Origin: a virus
DNA length: 64,000 bases
IMG/VR virus record: IMGVR_UViG_3300028800_000071
Location: 16,796 to 80,795 of that record
Direction: 5' to 3' (one strand)
Every line of letters begins with the position of its first letter. Position 1 is the first letter of the stretch. Positions 8,986-17,926 of this stretch are shown here, one piece after another. The translations under genes were made by a program, and so were the position numbers. The notes beneath the pieces are model-generated. The model was given only the letters and a program-made list of their open reading frames with translations, made no database searches and had not been told where the DNA came from.

Positions 8986-10644
8986 ATGCCTATCACCAAT
9001 CAAGGCCCGACGCAACAGGTAGTGCCGAACGTTTACGTTCAGGTCCTCCCGCCGTTGCAGGCGCTTAATCCGTACATTGCAACGTCGCTCAACGGCTTCG
9101 TTGGCGTCGGCAATTGGGGTCCGGTCAATACGCCCGTGTTTTGCGGCGATTCCGCGTCGATCACTTACGCGTTCGGCAATGATTCGGTAGGTTTGACGAC
9201 CAGCGGCCTCAACGCTTCGCTCATTCAGGAAATGCTCACGGCGCTCAACGAGGACGGCAACTCCGTCGGCGTTCGCGTCACGGACGGCACCGATACGCCG
9301 GCCACGATCAAACTCATCGACACCGCCGGTTCGCCCGGTACGCTCGTTACGCTCACGGCGCGCTACTCGGGTTCGCTCCCGATGGGCAACGTCGCGACCA
9401 ACACGCCGGCTGCCGGCGCTCGCGTTGATTCGGTCGGCACCAACCTCTTTCGCGTCACGATCTTCTTCCCCAATCAAGCGCCGCAGGTGTATAACAACAT
9501 TTCCGGCGGCATCGGCTTTGGCGGCGGCGGTGGCAGTTACTCTGCCTCTGTATTTAAGAACAACGTCATTGCGGCGATCAACGGCACCGCGCCGAACACC
9601 ACGCCGAACCCGTTCTTCTTCGCCTCCACCGGCGCGTCCACGGTCGCACCGAAACTCGCGACGGTGTTTGCGCCGGATACGAACAGCGGCACGGACGGCA
9701 CGCTCGGCGTCGTTACGGCCACCCTGATCGGAACCGACAGCGCCACCGGCGCACGCACGGGCATCTATGCGTTGCGCGGCACCGGCGCCTTCCACATGGC
9801 GATCTGCGGTTGCACCGATCTCGCCCAGGCTGCAACGCTCTCGGCGTTCTGTACCACGGAGAATATCGCGCTCGCCTTCCTCACCGTGCCGAAGGGCACG
9901 AGCGATAGCGGCGCGGTCGGTCTGCGCGTGACCAACAGCGTCGCGCTCAGTAACGTGGTGCTCGTCAAGGACTTCATCTACGTCTACGACGCGATCTTGC
10001 AGACGTACCGTTACGTGTCGCCGATCGGCAAAGCCATGGGCATCGTCGGTCTGCTCGCACCGTACGCCTCGCCGATCAATCAGCCGTACGAGATCACCGG
10101 GCTCTCAGCGGCCGGCGTGTACTCGACCGAGCAGACGCCGCTCGGACCGCGCTCGCAGGACGAGCTCGGCTATCTGCTCACCAACGGTTTCGTGTCGATC
10201 ACGAATCAGATTCCGCTCAATAACGGCGCATACGGCTTCTTCGACGACGTTTGCTCCAATGGCGATCCCGCGACGAACAACGGGGCCGGCACGTACATTC
10301 CGGTGACGCGCATGACGTCGTTCCTGTCGCAGGCCTTCGAGGATATCGGCGCTCAGTACGTCGGCAAGCCGCAAAGTACGGCCGCCAACGATCCGACGCG
10401 GTTGGCGATCGAAGGTGCGTTCAATAACTTCCTCTCCTCGCTCAAGCCGAACGGCGGTCAGTCGCAGATTGATTCGTATAACGTTACGTGCGATCTCACG
10501 AACAACTCACCGGCGAGTATCGCGGCCGGGTATTGCTACGTGAAGATCCTCGTTCGGTATCTCGGCATCGTGCGTATCCTGTGGATCACGCTGCAAGGCG
10601 GCACGAACGTCACGATCAGCAACCAGCCGCCTTCGGCTGGCTAG
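8986..10644 (+). CDS. Contractile tail sheath protein
   Basis: 552 residues. N-terminus has the sheath pattern P-N-V-Y-V-Q-V-L-P-P followed by 'F-V-G-V-G-N-W-G-P-V-N-T-P' (the conserved entry of sheath domain I). A variable insertion spans about residues 95-260. The C-terminal half contains the conserved core: helices ending in a strand-rich 'K-I-L-V-R-Y-L-G-I-V-R-I-L-W-I-T-L' closing segment that forms the donor strands. Directly followed by the tube gene. This gene defines the phage as a myovirus morphotype. Confidence 0.85.
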   Translation: MPITNQGPTQQVVPNVYVQVLPPLQALNPYIATSLNGFVGVGNWGPVNTPVFCGDSASITYAFGNDSVGLTTSGLNASLIQEMLTALNEDGNSVGVRVTDGTDTPATIKLIDTAGSPGTLVTLTARYSGSLPMGNVATNTPAAGARVDSVGTNLFRVTIFFPNQAPQVYNNISGGIGFGGGGGSYSASVFKNNVIAAINGTAPNTTPNPFFFASTGASTVAPKLATVFAPDTNSGTDGTLGVVTATLIGTDSATGARTGIYALRGTGAFHMAICGCTDLAQAATLSAFCTTENIALAFLTVPKGTSDSGAVGLRVTNSVALSNVVLVKDFIYVYDAILQTYRYVSPIGKAMGIVGLLAPYASPINQPYEITGLSAAGVYSTEQTPLGPRSQDELGYLLTNGFVSITNQIPLNNGAYGFFDDVCSNGDPATNNGAGTYIPVTRMTSFLSQAFEDIGAQYVGKPQSTAANDPTRLAIEGAFNNFLSSLKPNGGQSQIDSYNVTCDLTNNSPASIAAGYCYVKILVRYLGIVRILWITLQGGTNVTISNQPPSAG

Positions 10645-10646
10645 TC

Positions 10647-10681
10647 ACTATACTTAGGATAGTTACTATACTTAGTATAGT
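10647..10681. promoter_or_regulatory. Two tandem 17-bp imperfect palindromes between sheath and tube genes
   Basis: ACTATAC-TTA-GGATAGT (10647-10663) and ACTATAC-TTA-GTATAGT (10665-10681) differ at one base and are spaced 18 bp apart. The second is a perfect 7-bp-arm palindrome. Each contains TATACT, so they may be promoter -10 elements, a dimeric operator, or an RNA structure. AT-rich against a GC-rich background. Confidence 0.6.
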
Positions 10682-10688
10682 TCGCATC

Positions 10689-10724
10689 TTTGGCGCGGTT
10701 GCCGTAACAGGGCGCCGCGCCAAA
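10689..10724 (+). terminator. Hairpin between sheath and tube genes
   Basis: Ten-bp arms TTTGGCGCGG (10689-10698) and CCGCGCCAAA (10715-10724) with a 16-nt loop. No U-tract follows, so it may be an mRNA-stability or partial-termination element tuning sheath to tube expression. Confidence 0.5.
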
Positions 10725-10758
10725 CCAAACCTCTCTCCTCTCTTGGGAGTAATAGAAC

Positions 10759-11214
10759 ATGACGGCCCCTCTACTCGGCGGGTTCAATATCGGCATTCAG
10801 CGCTCGTGGGTTGTAATCGACAACGTAACGCAAGAGCAAATGCCGTGGGGCGGCGATATCATCGACCTGCAATCATCGCCGATCACCAAGGAGATCACCA
10901 TCGACCCGATCTCCACGCAAGGGTACAGCAAATTCAAGACCGATCGCTCGGGCTGGCAGGGCAGCATCACCGTCGCGCGTGTCAACGGTGACGCCGATCA
11001 GTTCGAGGCTATCCAGGAATCGCTGTATCACCAAGGCGGCACGCAGCGGTACTTCTCCATCTACGAAACCACAATCAACGACGACGGCACCATCGACAAA
11101 ATGCAGTACACCGGCTGCGAAATCAAAATGACCGACGCCGGTATGGCTCGCAAGGATTCGTCGATGGATATCAAGTTGGCGTTCCGTGGCCAAGCACGTC
11201 AAGCACCACAATAA
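10759..11214 (+). CDS. Tail tube protein
   Basis: 151 residues, ATG after a GGGAG SD. Beta-sandwich pattern with K-E-I-T-I-D-P, a 'G-W-Q-G-S-I-T-V-A-R' strand, and a C-terminal M-D-I-K-L-A-F-R-G strand, as in gp19/XkdM-type tube proteins of contractile tails. Size and position directly after the sheath agree. Confidence 0.8.
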   Translation: MTAPLLGGFNIGIQRSWVVIDNVTQEQMPWGGDIIDLQSSPITKEITIDPISTQGYSKFKTDRSGWQGSITVARVNGDADQFEAIQESLYHQGGTQRYFSIYETTINDDGTIDKMQYTGCEIKMTDAGMARKDSSMDIKLAFRGQARQAPQ

Positions 11215-11233
11215 TCCATAACGAAAGGTTGCC

Positions 11234-11686
11234 ATGAACGAATCGCCGACCGTGAAGATCACGGTCGATCCCGACGAAATCGATCGCCTGCGCAAAAAGG
11301 TCGAGGGTGGCGAGGATCTAACGCTCACAGAGTTTCGCTCGCTCATGCCGGCTCGCATCAACGATGAAGGCCAGCTGGAGATTCAACTGAGCGATCGCGC
11401 CTTTGCGATTGTGAGACGCCTCAACGGCCAAGAGTCGATGAAGTGTGACGCGCTCATCGGCGATTCGACGAACGCCGATCTCAAGTTCAAAACCTACGCG
11501 CTCTACGGCCTCACGAAGCTCATCATCGACGGTAAAGAGAAAATGCTGGCGCCGGTCGATCGAGCGGGTATGAACGTCGGCGTGCGCGGTACGCTAATGG
11601 ACGCGCTCGAAGCCAAGTCGCTCGGCGAAGCCTTCGCTATGTTCTTTATGACGCCAATGGAGGCGAGCGCCCTAAAAAACGCCTGA
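11234..11686 (+). CDS. Tail assembly chaperone, unshifted product (gpG-like)
   Basis: 150 residues between tube and tape measure genes, where tail assembly chaperones lie. Acidic N-terminus, helical body, no known catalytic motif. The zero-frame stop (TGA 11684-11686) follows a slippery A-AAA-AAC heptamer by one codon, so a fraction of ribosomes should make the longer product. The chaperone coats the tape measure protein during tail assembly and is absent from the virion in the families known. Confidence 0.8.
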   Translation: MNESPTVKITVDPDEIDRLRKKVEGGEDLTLTEFRSLMPARINDEGQLEIQLSDRAFAIVRRLNGQESMKCDALIGDSTNADLKFKTYALYGLTKLIIDGKEKMLAPVDRAGMNVGVRGTLMDALEAKSLGEAFAMFFMTPMEASALKNA

Positions 11687-11862
11687 GGTCCCCCTTCCTA
11701 CAGGAAGTTGGGGACTTTATTCTTTTTGGCGGGAGCTACGGCGACGGAATGGCCATGGACTTCGCGGAGCTCAAGGCGATGAACGTCTATCTCGGGACGC
11801 GTCGTGGCGGCCTCTACGATCCCGTCAAAGGCATTTGGATCAAACAACCCGTCGTATTCTAA
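11234..11862 (+). CDS. Tail assembly chaperone, -1 frameshift product (gpGT-like)
   Basis: Ribosomes slipping -1 on A-AAA-AAC (11674-11680) continue at 11680 through 60 more sense codons to TAA 11860-11862, giving about 209 residues. The added T-domain contains L-Q-E-V-G-D-F-I-L-F-G and ends W-I-K-Q-P-V-V-F. It is open with protein-like composition although it has no start codon of its own before an internal ATG. The two-product arrangement is the same logic as lambda G/GT and Mu/P2 equivalents. Confidence 0.85.
11674..11715 (+). promoter_or_regulatory. Programmed -1 ribosomal frameshift signal
   Basis: Slippery heptamer A-AAA-AAC at 11674-11680 in the zero frame (CTA AAA AAC). Spacer of 7 nt (11681-11687). 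Then a stem of GTCCCC (11688-11693) with GGGGAC (11710-11715) and CTTCC (11694-11698) with GGAAG (11703-11707), a 4-nt loop and a 2-nt bulge. Heptamer, spacer and stem all match the canonical design. Confidence 0.9.
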
Positions 11863-11875
11863 AAGGGGAACGTGC

Positions 11876-12532
11876 GTGCCAACGATCGGGGTAAACACCG
11901 CCGCGTCGTTCATGAATCTCAAAGCCGGCCGGCCTCGAGTTTTTGGCGGTCTGCGAGAGTTTAGCGCGTTCCTCAAGGCGGAAGCCGTAGAGGAGCCATT
12001 GCGGCTGCTCGCAGCAGCCGGCGTTGCCGGTTCGATCTTCAAGTGGAAGATTCAAGCCGAGTTCGGTGACGATAGCAAACTCGCGCCGAACACGCCGACG
12101 ACGCAAGATCTGCGATCGGACGGCGGTGCCGGCGGCCCGCTGCTCGTCTCTGGCGCGTTGCGCGATTCGATTGAAGCTATGGCCGAACCGTTCGGCGACG
12201 GCGCGATCATGGGCGTCGGCTCGGCGTCGCAGATCCTCGTATGGCAAGAGCACGGCTTTACCACGGCGCCCGATTCGATGATCCCAAACAAGATCGTGCC
12301 GCCGCGTCCGGCCTTCGCGCTCGGCGTGTACGAAGCGGCACCGCTGGTGCAGCAGGCGATCATGCGGTTCGTATTGCCTGGAACCGAATGGCGCAACGTC
12401 AATAACACCTTCGGCAACTTCATGAATCCCGAATCGTATATGCGCGGCGCCGGCGATATCCGAGCGATCGGTCGCGGTCAAATGCCGTACCAGCGCGCGA
12501 GCGACTTCAAAACCGGCGTCTTTCTAGGATAA
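11876..12532 (+). CDS. Tail-completion / virion morphogenesis-like protein
   Basis: 218 residues from GTG 11876 with AAAAGGGGAA upstream, 13 nt after the frameshifted stop. Contains L-L-V-S-G-A-L-R-D-S-I (about residues 85-95), a following G-x-G-S-A-S-Q strand, 'W-Q-E-H-G-F' and 'I-V-P-P-R-P-A-F', the spaced pattern of HK97 gp10 / Mu gpG-type tail-completion proteins (a dsG-L-r-sI motif, then HQ-G and PaRPFl). It lies between chaperone and tape measure, which is later than usual for this family. Confidence 0.55.
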   Translation: MPTIGVNTAASFMNLKAGRPRVFGGLREFSAFLKAEAVEEPLRLLAAAGVAGSIFKWKIQAEFGDDSKLAPNTPTTQDLRSDGGAGGPLLVSGALRDSIEAMAEPFGDGAIMGVGSASQILVWQEHGFTTAPDSMIPNKIVPPRPAFALGVYEAAPLVQQAIMRFVLPGTEWRNVNNTFGNFMNPESYMRGAGDIRAIGRGQMPYQRASDFKTGVFLG

Positions 12533-12547
12533 AGGAGAACTACTAGC

Positions 12548-14638
12548 GTGGCCTTTGGAGAGTCGTGGCTGATCTCAGTCATGATGCGATTTACGAGCAA
12601 CGGCTCGCGCATTATGAACGAGCTCGGAAACTCGGCGAGCAAGGCTAATGCTATCCTCGATACGCACACCAAGAAGGTCAACGCCGCGACGGCTGCATGG
12701 GAGCGCTTTAGTGTCGCGAGCGTGAAGGCCGGCACCATGTTTGCCGGCGGCTTCGCGGCCACCGGCGCTGCGGCGATCGTCTACGGTATCAATCAGGCGG
12801 CGAAGCTGGAGCTCGCCATGACGGGCGTGTATGCCGCTACGGGCGCCAACCTGCGGCAGCAGTCGCAACTGCGCAACATGGTGATGCAGATCTCGGGCGT
12901 GACGGCGCAATCGGCTACCACGATCGCCAACGAGCTCTTTATGGTTGGCTCGTCTGGCTTGAACGATCCCAAGCAACTAATGGCGGCGTTCCCGCAGATC
13001 GCCAAAGCCGCCGACGTGCTCTGGCTCTCGACGATGGGCACGCCGAAAGCCGTCGATCCCGTACACGCCTCGATGCAAATGATGAAGCTCTCGCATCTGT
13101 TCGGCGCGTATCAAGGCAAACCGTTAGCCGATATGGTCGATGCTATCGTGCGCCTGCAAATGGTGCAACCCGACGCGCTCGCGAAGGTCGTCACGCAGGC
13201 GAGGTATTTTGTCCCGGCGGCGCTCGGCGCTGGCGTGAGTATCAAGAATCTGCCGCAATCCGATCTCATGGTTCTGATGGCGTCGATGGGCCAGCAGGGC
13301 TTCATGCAAGGCAAAGGCGGTACGGGCCTCGCGGCGTTCATTCAATACATGGATAAGGCGCCGACGTTGACGGCGCATCTGTCGAAGATTCAGCGCGCCT
13401 CAATGATCGATCTCGGGCTATTCGACAGCAGCGGCAGAAATAAGTTCCTCGATAGTCACCAAAACCTAAAGCTCGGTGAGGCGGTCCATTATCTCGGCGA
13501 AAAGTTCGACAGCATGGTCAAAGAGGGTCGGCGCGGCGACTTTATGGCCGATCTCTACGGCGCGTTCTTGCGGCAGGGCGGGGCGTTCACCGCGGCGATG
13601 CTGCTTCCGCAAGTCCGTGCGCAACGCCAACGCAACATTCTCGGCATGGAACGGATCGCGCCGCCTGGCACCGCCGTCGAACGGTTGTGGGACAAGTATA
13701 TGCACACCACGATTGGCGCGTGGAAATACTTCGTCACGAACTTCGAAAACGTGTGGATCTACGGCTTCACGCCGATGCTGCCCACCGTCACCGCCTTCTT
13801 GCGCGGCCTCGGCTACGAGTTCGGGCGCTTCGGCAATACGCTCAAAGATCACCCCGGCATGGCGCAGGCGCTCGCTAATATCCTGATCGGCCTTACGGCG
13901 CTCTCGACCGCGCGCTTCTTGCTCGGTGGCGGCACGTGGCTCTTTACCGTTGCGAGCGGCTTCGGTAAACTCGCGCCGGAACTGAGCCTCACGAGCAAAG
14001 CGCTCATGACGCTAGACAACTTCGTGCTGGCCGGCATGGGCGCGCGCCTTCTCAAGCTCACGAAGTATTGGTTTGATCTCGATACGGCAGCATTAGCGTC
14101 GGCCGCGCCGATCAATAACGTGGCTGGTGCATTGCGCGCGCTCGCGGCAGCTGGCGGCGCGTTCTTGCTCTCACCGCTCGGCCGACTGATCTCAGCCGGC
14201 GGCGGCATCCTCACCGGCGCGTACATTTCGATGCAGCAACATAGCTCGGCGAAAGCCACGTACGATGCGGTTGCACACAAGTACGGCGCGCACTACGCGA
14301 ACACGCTGTTGCACGGCGCACCGGGTTGGAACCTCGATTGGCACGGCCTCCACAAAGGCGGCGGCTCTTACGGCGGTTGGCCGTACAACTATGGTCCGAA
14401 CGATATCCCCGCTGGTGCGCCGCGGCCGCACAACGGGCCGACGCACGTAAGCATGACGAACCATATCGAGATCAAGGTGCCGAAAGGCACGTCCGCCGAG
14501 CAGGCCAAGGAGATCATCAAGATGGCCATGGCCGGTATCCGATCCGAAATGGCGTCTAGCGGAATGCACTTCACCAGCCGCAACGCGCCGCCGGTACTCA
14601 ATCTCGATCTCGCTAGTCCGAGCCTCGGCCTTTCGTAA
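12548..14638 (+). CDS. Tail tape measure protein
   Basis: 696 residues, GTG start after AAAGGAG. Starts with a long helical region rich in Ala/Asn/Lys, then hydrophobic segments (about residues 58-80) and a PhageMin_Tail-like core (T-G-V-Y-A-A-T-G-A-N ... G-V-T-A-Q-S-A-T-T-I-A-N-E-L). Further hydrophobic helices lie around 440-470 and 520-560. Positioned after the chaperone with its frameshift. By the usual ~1.5 A per residue rule this would set a tail of roughly 100 nm. No peptidase or lysozyme domain is apparent. Confidence 0.85.
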   Translation: MAFGESWLISVMMRFTSNGSRIMNELGNSASKANAILDTHTKKVNAATAAWERFSVASVKAGTMFAGGFAATGAAAIVYGINQAAKLELAMTGVYAATGANLRQQSQLRNMVMQISGVTAQSATTIANELFMVGSSGLNDPKQLMAAFPQIAKAADVLWLSTMGTPKAVDPVHASMQMMKLSHLFGAYQGKPLADMVDAIVRLQMVQPDALAKVVTQARYFVPAALGAGVSIKNLPQSDLMVLMASMGQQGFMQGKGGTGLAAFIQYMDKAPTLTAHLSKIQRASMIDLGLFDSSGRNKFLDSHQNLKLGEAVHYLGEKFDSMVKEGRRGDFMADLYGAFLRQGGAFTAAMLLPQVRAQRQRNILGMERIAPPGTAVERLWDKYMHTTIGAWKYFVTNFENVWIYGFTPMLPTVTAFLRGLGYEFGRFGNTLKDHPGMAQALANILIGLTALSTARFLLGGGTWLFTVASGFGKLAPELSLTSKALMTLDNFVLAGMGARLLKLTKYWFDLDTAALASAAPINNVAGALRALAAAGGAFLLSPLGRLISAGGGILTGAYISMQQHSSAKATYDAVAHKYGAHYANTLLHGAPGWNLDWHGLHKGGGSYGGWPYNYGPNDIPAGAPRPHNGPTHVSMTNHIEIKVPKGTSAEQAKEIIKMAMAGIRSEMASSGMHFTSRNAPPVLNLDLASPSLGLS

Positions 14639-15564
14639 TGGCAACGCTGCACCGTCCGCAACAGCAGACACCCTCGGGGCCATCGGATAGTCTGACGATC
14701 GGCAGCACCGTTCTGCTCGACGAGGAAACGCCGGACGAACTTATTATCGAGATCAAACGCGTCTGGGCGATCGTCACCTATATCGGCGGCGCTCGCGTCG
14801 CGCAAGATATGGGGCCGTCACCGGCCGATATCACGTGGAAGGGCCGGCTGTTCGCCGGCAACGTCGCCGAACGGTTCGCCGCGCTGCAATCCATGGAGAA
14901 TGCCGCGCAGTTGGTGCCGCTCACGTATCTCGATCAGGCGTTCAACGTCGTCATCAAGACGGTGCGCAAGGTGTACGAGCACCGTTGGCAGGGCGGCTAC
15001 GAGATCACGGTCACGATCATCGAGGACGTTTCCGGCCAATACCAAGTTGGTTCCGGCCCGAGCGCCGAGCAGCAAGTTGATGCGCTGTGGCAGCGCGCGC
15101 TCGATACGCTCGAACAACTCGTGCAAGCCGATCCGTTCGAAACGCCGGGCATACAAACCGAATTCACGATTCTGTTCGCCGCGCTCGAACTCGCCGGGAT
15201 GCTCTCTGAGCTCACCTCGGGATCGTTGCAGAACCTCGTGACGCTCGCCGGTCAAGCCGCCGGCGCTGCGGCTGCGTACATTGCGAATCACGGCGGGGCG
15301 AACGGTAGTTCGCAACTATTCTTGCTCGCCTCCGATCTTGAAACGTCGGCGCTGTTGATCGCCAAGAACCTACAGAGCGGCAACGCGCCAAACGTCGTGG
15401 TGATTCACGGTGCCGATCAGAGCGATCTGTTTGGGCTCGCCGCGCAGGCGTACGGTGACGCCTCGCTGGCCTTTGCGCTCGCGAGCATCAACGGTCTGTC
15501 GTCGCCGCTGCTGGCCTCGACGAAAGTCTATACGCTCACGTTGCCGACAACGCTGGTGGCATGA
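14638..15564 (+). CDS. Baseplate hub / tail protein with gpU-like N-terminus and LysM-like C-terminus
   Basis: 308 residues; ATG overlaps the tape-measure stop (TAATG). Residues ~35-140 match the gpU/DNA-circularization pattern: 'G-G-A-R-V-A-Q-D-M-G' then D-I-T-W-K-G-R-L-F-A-G-N-V-A. The last ~55 residues (V-V-V-I-H-G-A-D-Q-S-D-L-F-G-L-A ... ending in Y-T-L-T-L-P) look like a LysM or tail-protein-X fold. XkdP-type baseplate proteins combine such parts. Likely joins tube tip to hub. Confidence 0.65.
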   Translation: MATLHRPQQQTPSGPSDSLTIGSTVLLDEETPDELIIEIKRVWAIVTYIGGARVAQDMGPSPADITWKGRLFAGNVAERFAALQSMENAAQLVPLTYLDQAFNVVIKTVRKVYEHRWQGGYEITVTIIEDVSGQYQVGSGPSAEQQVDALWQRALDTLEQLVQADPFETPGIQTEFTILFAALELAGMLSELTSGSLQNLVTLAGQAAGAAAAYIANHGGANGSSQLFLLASDLETSALLIAKNLQSGNAPNVVVIHGADQSDLFGLAAQAYGDASLAFALASINGLSSPLLASTKVYTLTLPTTLVA

Positions 15565-16865
15565 CGAACGGTCTCGGGCCGCTTACGTTTACTCAGCCGG
15601 GCGACGTATCGTCGCCGCGTGCGTGCGCCAAGATCGCCGGCAAACTCTACCCGGTATCGAGCTATCGACTGAGCAAGAACTCGCACGGCGCCACGAACAC
15701 GGGCAGCATGGCGTTGGCGATCGCGGGGAATCCCGATTGGACGCGCGAGCTTACCTCGGTGATCAAAACCGGCCAGACGGACCCGTCGCCGATCTATCTC
15801 GAACTCTGGGCCGGCTTCCCGCCCGCTCCGAGCTCGGTGCCGTCGCTCGCCGGCCTACAGCGCCGCTTCTACGGCGTGCTCGATACGTACGAGCCAGATA
15901 ATCTCTCAACGACGGAGTTTCGGCTGCGCTCGATCGCCGCGCCGCTCACGACGGACGCCATCACGACGGCGGTGCAAAACGTCACGACCGTTGACTTCAT
16001 CCGCAAAATCTGCGCCTCGTACAATATCAAAGTGTCGATCGACCCGACGCTCACTAATCCGTTCACGCTCGCGCGCGTCTACGCTCAAGACTTCGTGGTC
16101 GGCCTGAAGAACCTCAAGAAGTGGGATATCTTCCTGCGCTCGTCGATCGCCGACGATTGCGATCTCTGGGAAGATGACGGCACCGTCTACTACTATCATC
16201 CGTGGAACGTGCAGCGCCAGACCGTCAAGCTCGTCTACGGCACGAGCATCAAAGACTTTCACCCGAGCCATTCGCCGCAGTTCTCGCGCACGATCCGCGT
16301 GCAGGTGCATTCGTATTCGCAGAAGATCCGTACCGCGACGACCGTGAGGGTGCAATCCGTGGTCGGCGGCATCGAAGTGTCGCGCAACACCAAGACGCTC
16401 ACGTCGCAACCGAATTGGGGAACGAACAGCGGCCAGACGACGACCTACCTCAACGACGGCTCGATAAAATACGGCTCGTGGTCATCGTCCGGCGGATCGA
16501 CCGGCTCGAGCAACGTCGCGATCGCCGAGAGCGGCATCGAGCTCTACAACTTCTATCTGCCGAATCTGTCGTACGACGAATGTAACAAGTTGACGACGGC
16601 GATCTGGCGGCAAATCTCCATGCACGAGTATCAGGGCACGATCGAATATCAAATGACGCCGGCCTTGCTCAAGCTGACGGCTATGGCTTCGCTGCTCGAC
16701 GTGAGCGGTTATCCGATGAGCAAGTTCAACACGCAGTATTGGCCGCGCACGATGGAGGAAGTATTCGAGGGCGCTCAGACCGACGAAAACTCCGGTGAAG
16801 CTCCCGGTTGGTACGTGACCTATCACGGCGTGAACCACACGCTGCCGCTCGGGGGAGGCGTCTAA
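15561..16865 (+). CDS. Baseplate hub protein (gpD / gp27-like)
   Basis: 434 residues, ATGA overlap. All-beta first half beginning with C-A-K-I-A-G-K-L-Y-P and 'S-M-A-L-A-I-A-G-N-P', a middle T-V-D-F-I-R-K-I segment and Y-Y-Y-H-P-W-N-V strand, matching hub proteins of the gpD/XkdQ group that sit between tube and spike. A Ser/Gly/Thr-rich loop lies near residues 290-325. Order (gpU-LysM, this gene, spike) is the conserved baseplate order. Confidence 0.7.
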   Translation: MTNGLGPLTFTQPGDVSSPRACAKIAGKLYPVSSYRLSKNSHGATNTGSMALAIAGNPDWTRELTSVIKTGQTDPSPIYLELWAGFPPAPSSVPSLAGLQRRFYGVLDTYEPDNLSTTEFRLRSIAAPLTTDAITTAVQNVTTVDFIRKICASYNIKVSIDPTLTNPFTLARVYAQDFVVGLKNLKKWDIFLRSSIADDCDLWEDDGTVYYYHPWNVQRQTVKLVYGTSIKDFHPSHSPQFSRTIRVQVHSYSQKIRTATTVRVQSVVGGIEVSRNTKTLTSQPNWGTNSGQTTTYLNDGSIKYGSWSSSGGSTGSSNVAIAESGIELYNFYLPNLSYDECNKLTTAIWRQISMHEYQGTIEYQMTPALLKLTAMASLLDVSGYPMSKFNTQYWPRTMEEVFEGAQTDENSGEAPGWYVTYHGVNHTLPLGGGV

Positions 16866-17917
16866 TGGCCTTTGCCGAGCTCTTTGCGTTCATGCAGGCG
16901 CACGCGCGCGGCCAACTGCACCTTGGCTTCGAAGGCACGATCGTCAAAGATACGTACAATCAGACGGACGGCACCGTGCAGGTCGTGATCGGCGAAGCGT
17001 TCGCCAACTTCGACGACCCCGATCAGCAGCCGTATGCGATGACCGGCAAGCTCATGACGCCGATGCTCGGTCTCATGGGCGGTCCGCAGGGCGGCGAACG
17101 TGCGCTCCTGATTGCCATGCGCGGCTCGTATCGCGTGCTGCTCGAACACGACTTCGACGATGCGCCTGGCGTGCCGCCTGGCGAGCTACAGTACAAACAC
17201 TACAAGCTCGGCACGACCGGACAGGGCAATACGCCTGTTGCCGACACGGGCTTCCACTTCACGAACGACGGTCCGACGGCCGCCGATGGCCTCGGTGGCG
17301 CGCACGTCGGCGCAGATGGCGCGCACAGTACGCTCGACACGGCCAGCGGTCATCAAGTCGAACTCAACGACACCGCGAAGCAGGTCGCGATCAAGACGGC
17401 CGGTGGCGTTGGCGGCGGTGCCTCGCTTACCGAAACGTTCGACGATACGTCGCAGACGATCGTACGCACCGTATCGGCTACCGTCCAAGATAAACTCGAC
17501 GCGATCAATAAGATCGCGCAATCGCAGGTTGCGGCCAACGTATTCCACCAACTGATCGGTGGCGCTACGCCGACGGCCACGACGCAAGTCTCCAGCGGTG
17601 TCAAGACGATATGGGATTCGGCCGGCAACGCGATCTCGCACGTCGTGCCCGGTGGTGGCACCGTTGCTCTCGGTGATCTTGCTTCAAACCTTTCAGCCGC
17701 CGGCAAAGGCGCGATCAATAACGATATCCTTACGACGTTCGGCGGCAACTCCGATACGGTAGCGCTCACGAATCTGCAAGCCTTCGCGACCGCGCTGCAC
17801 ACCGCCGGCGCGATCACGGGCGCCCAACTCACGGCGATGCTCGGGATTCTGATTACGTCGTGGCTCACGAAAGTCGGCATACCGGCCGGTTCATCACTTG
17901 TCAAGATCGCCGTATAG
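16865..17917 (+). CDS. Baseplate spike protein (gpV-like)
   Basis: 350 residues from ATG 16865, which overlaps the hub stop. An OB-fold-like start (G-F-E-G-T-I-V-K-D-T ... G-T-V-Q-V-V-I-G) with 'G-E-R-A-L-L-I-A' is typical of gpV/gp5 spikes that pierce the outer membrane. The middle has an H-x-H-like spaced T-x-x-G-H-Q-V-E-L-N-D repeat region (beta-helix needle), and the C-terminal ~90 residues are helical/Ala-rich. No lysozyme domain. Confidence 0.65.
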   Translation: MAFAELFAFMQAHARGQLHLGFEGTIVKDTYNQTDGTVQVVIGEAFANFDDPDQQPYAMTGKLMTPMLGLMGGPQGGERALLIAMRGSYRVLLEHDFDDAPGVPPGELQYKHYKLGTTGQGNTPVADTGFHFTNDGPTAADGLGGAHVGADGAHSTLDTASGHQVELNDTAKQVAIKTAGGVGGGASLTETFDDTSQTIVRTVSATVQDKLDAINKIAQSQVAANVFHQLIGGATPTATTQVSSGVKTIWDSAGNAISHVVPGGGTVALGDLASNLSAAGKGAINNDILTTFGGNSDTVALTNLQAFATALHTAGAITGAQLTAMLGILITSWLTKVGIPAGSSLVKIAV

Positions 17918-17926
17918 GAGAACGTT

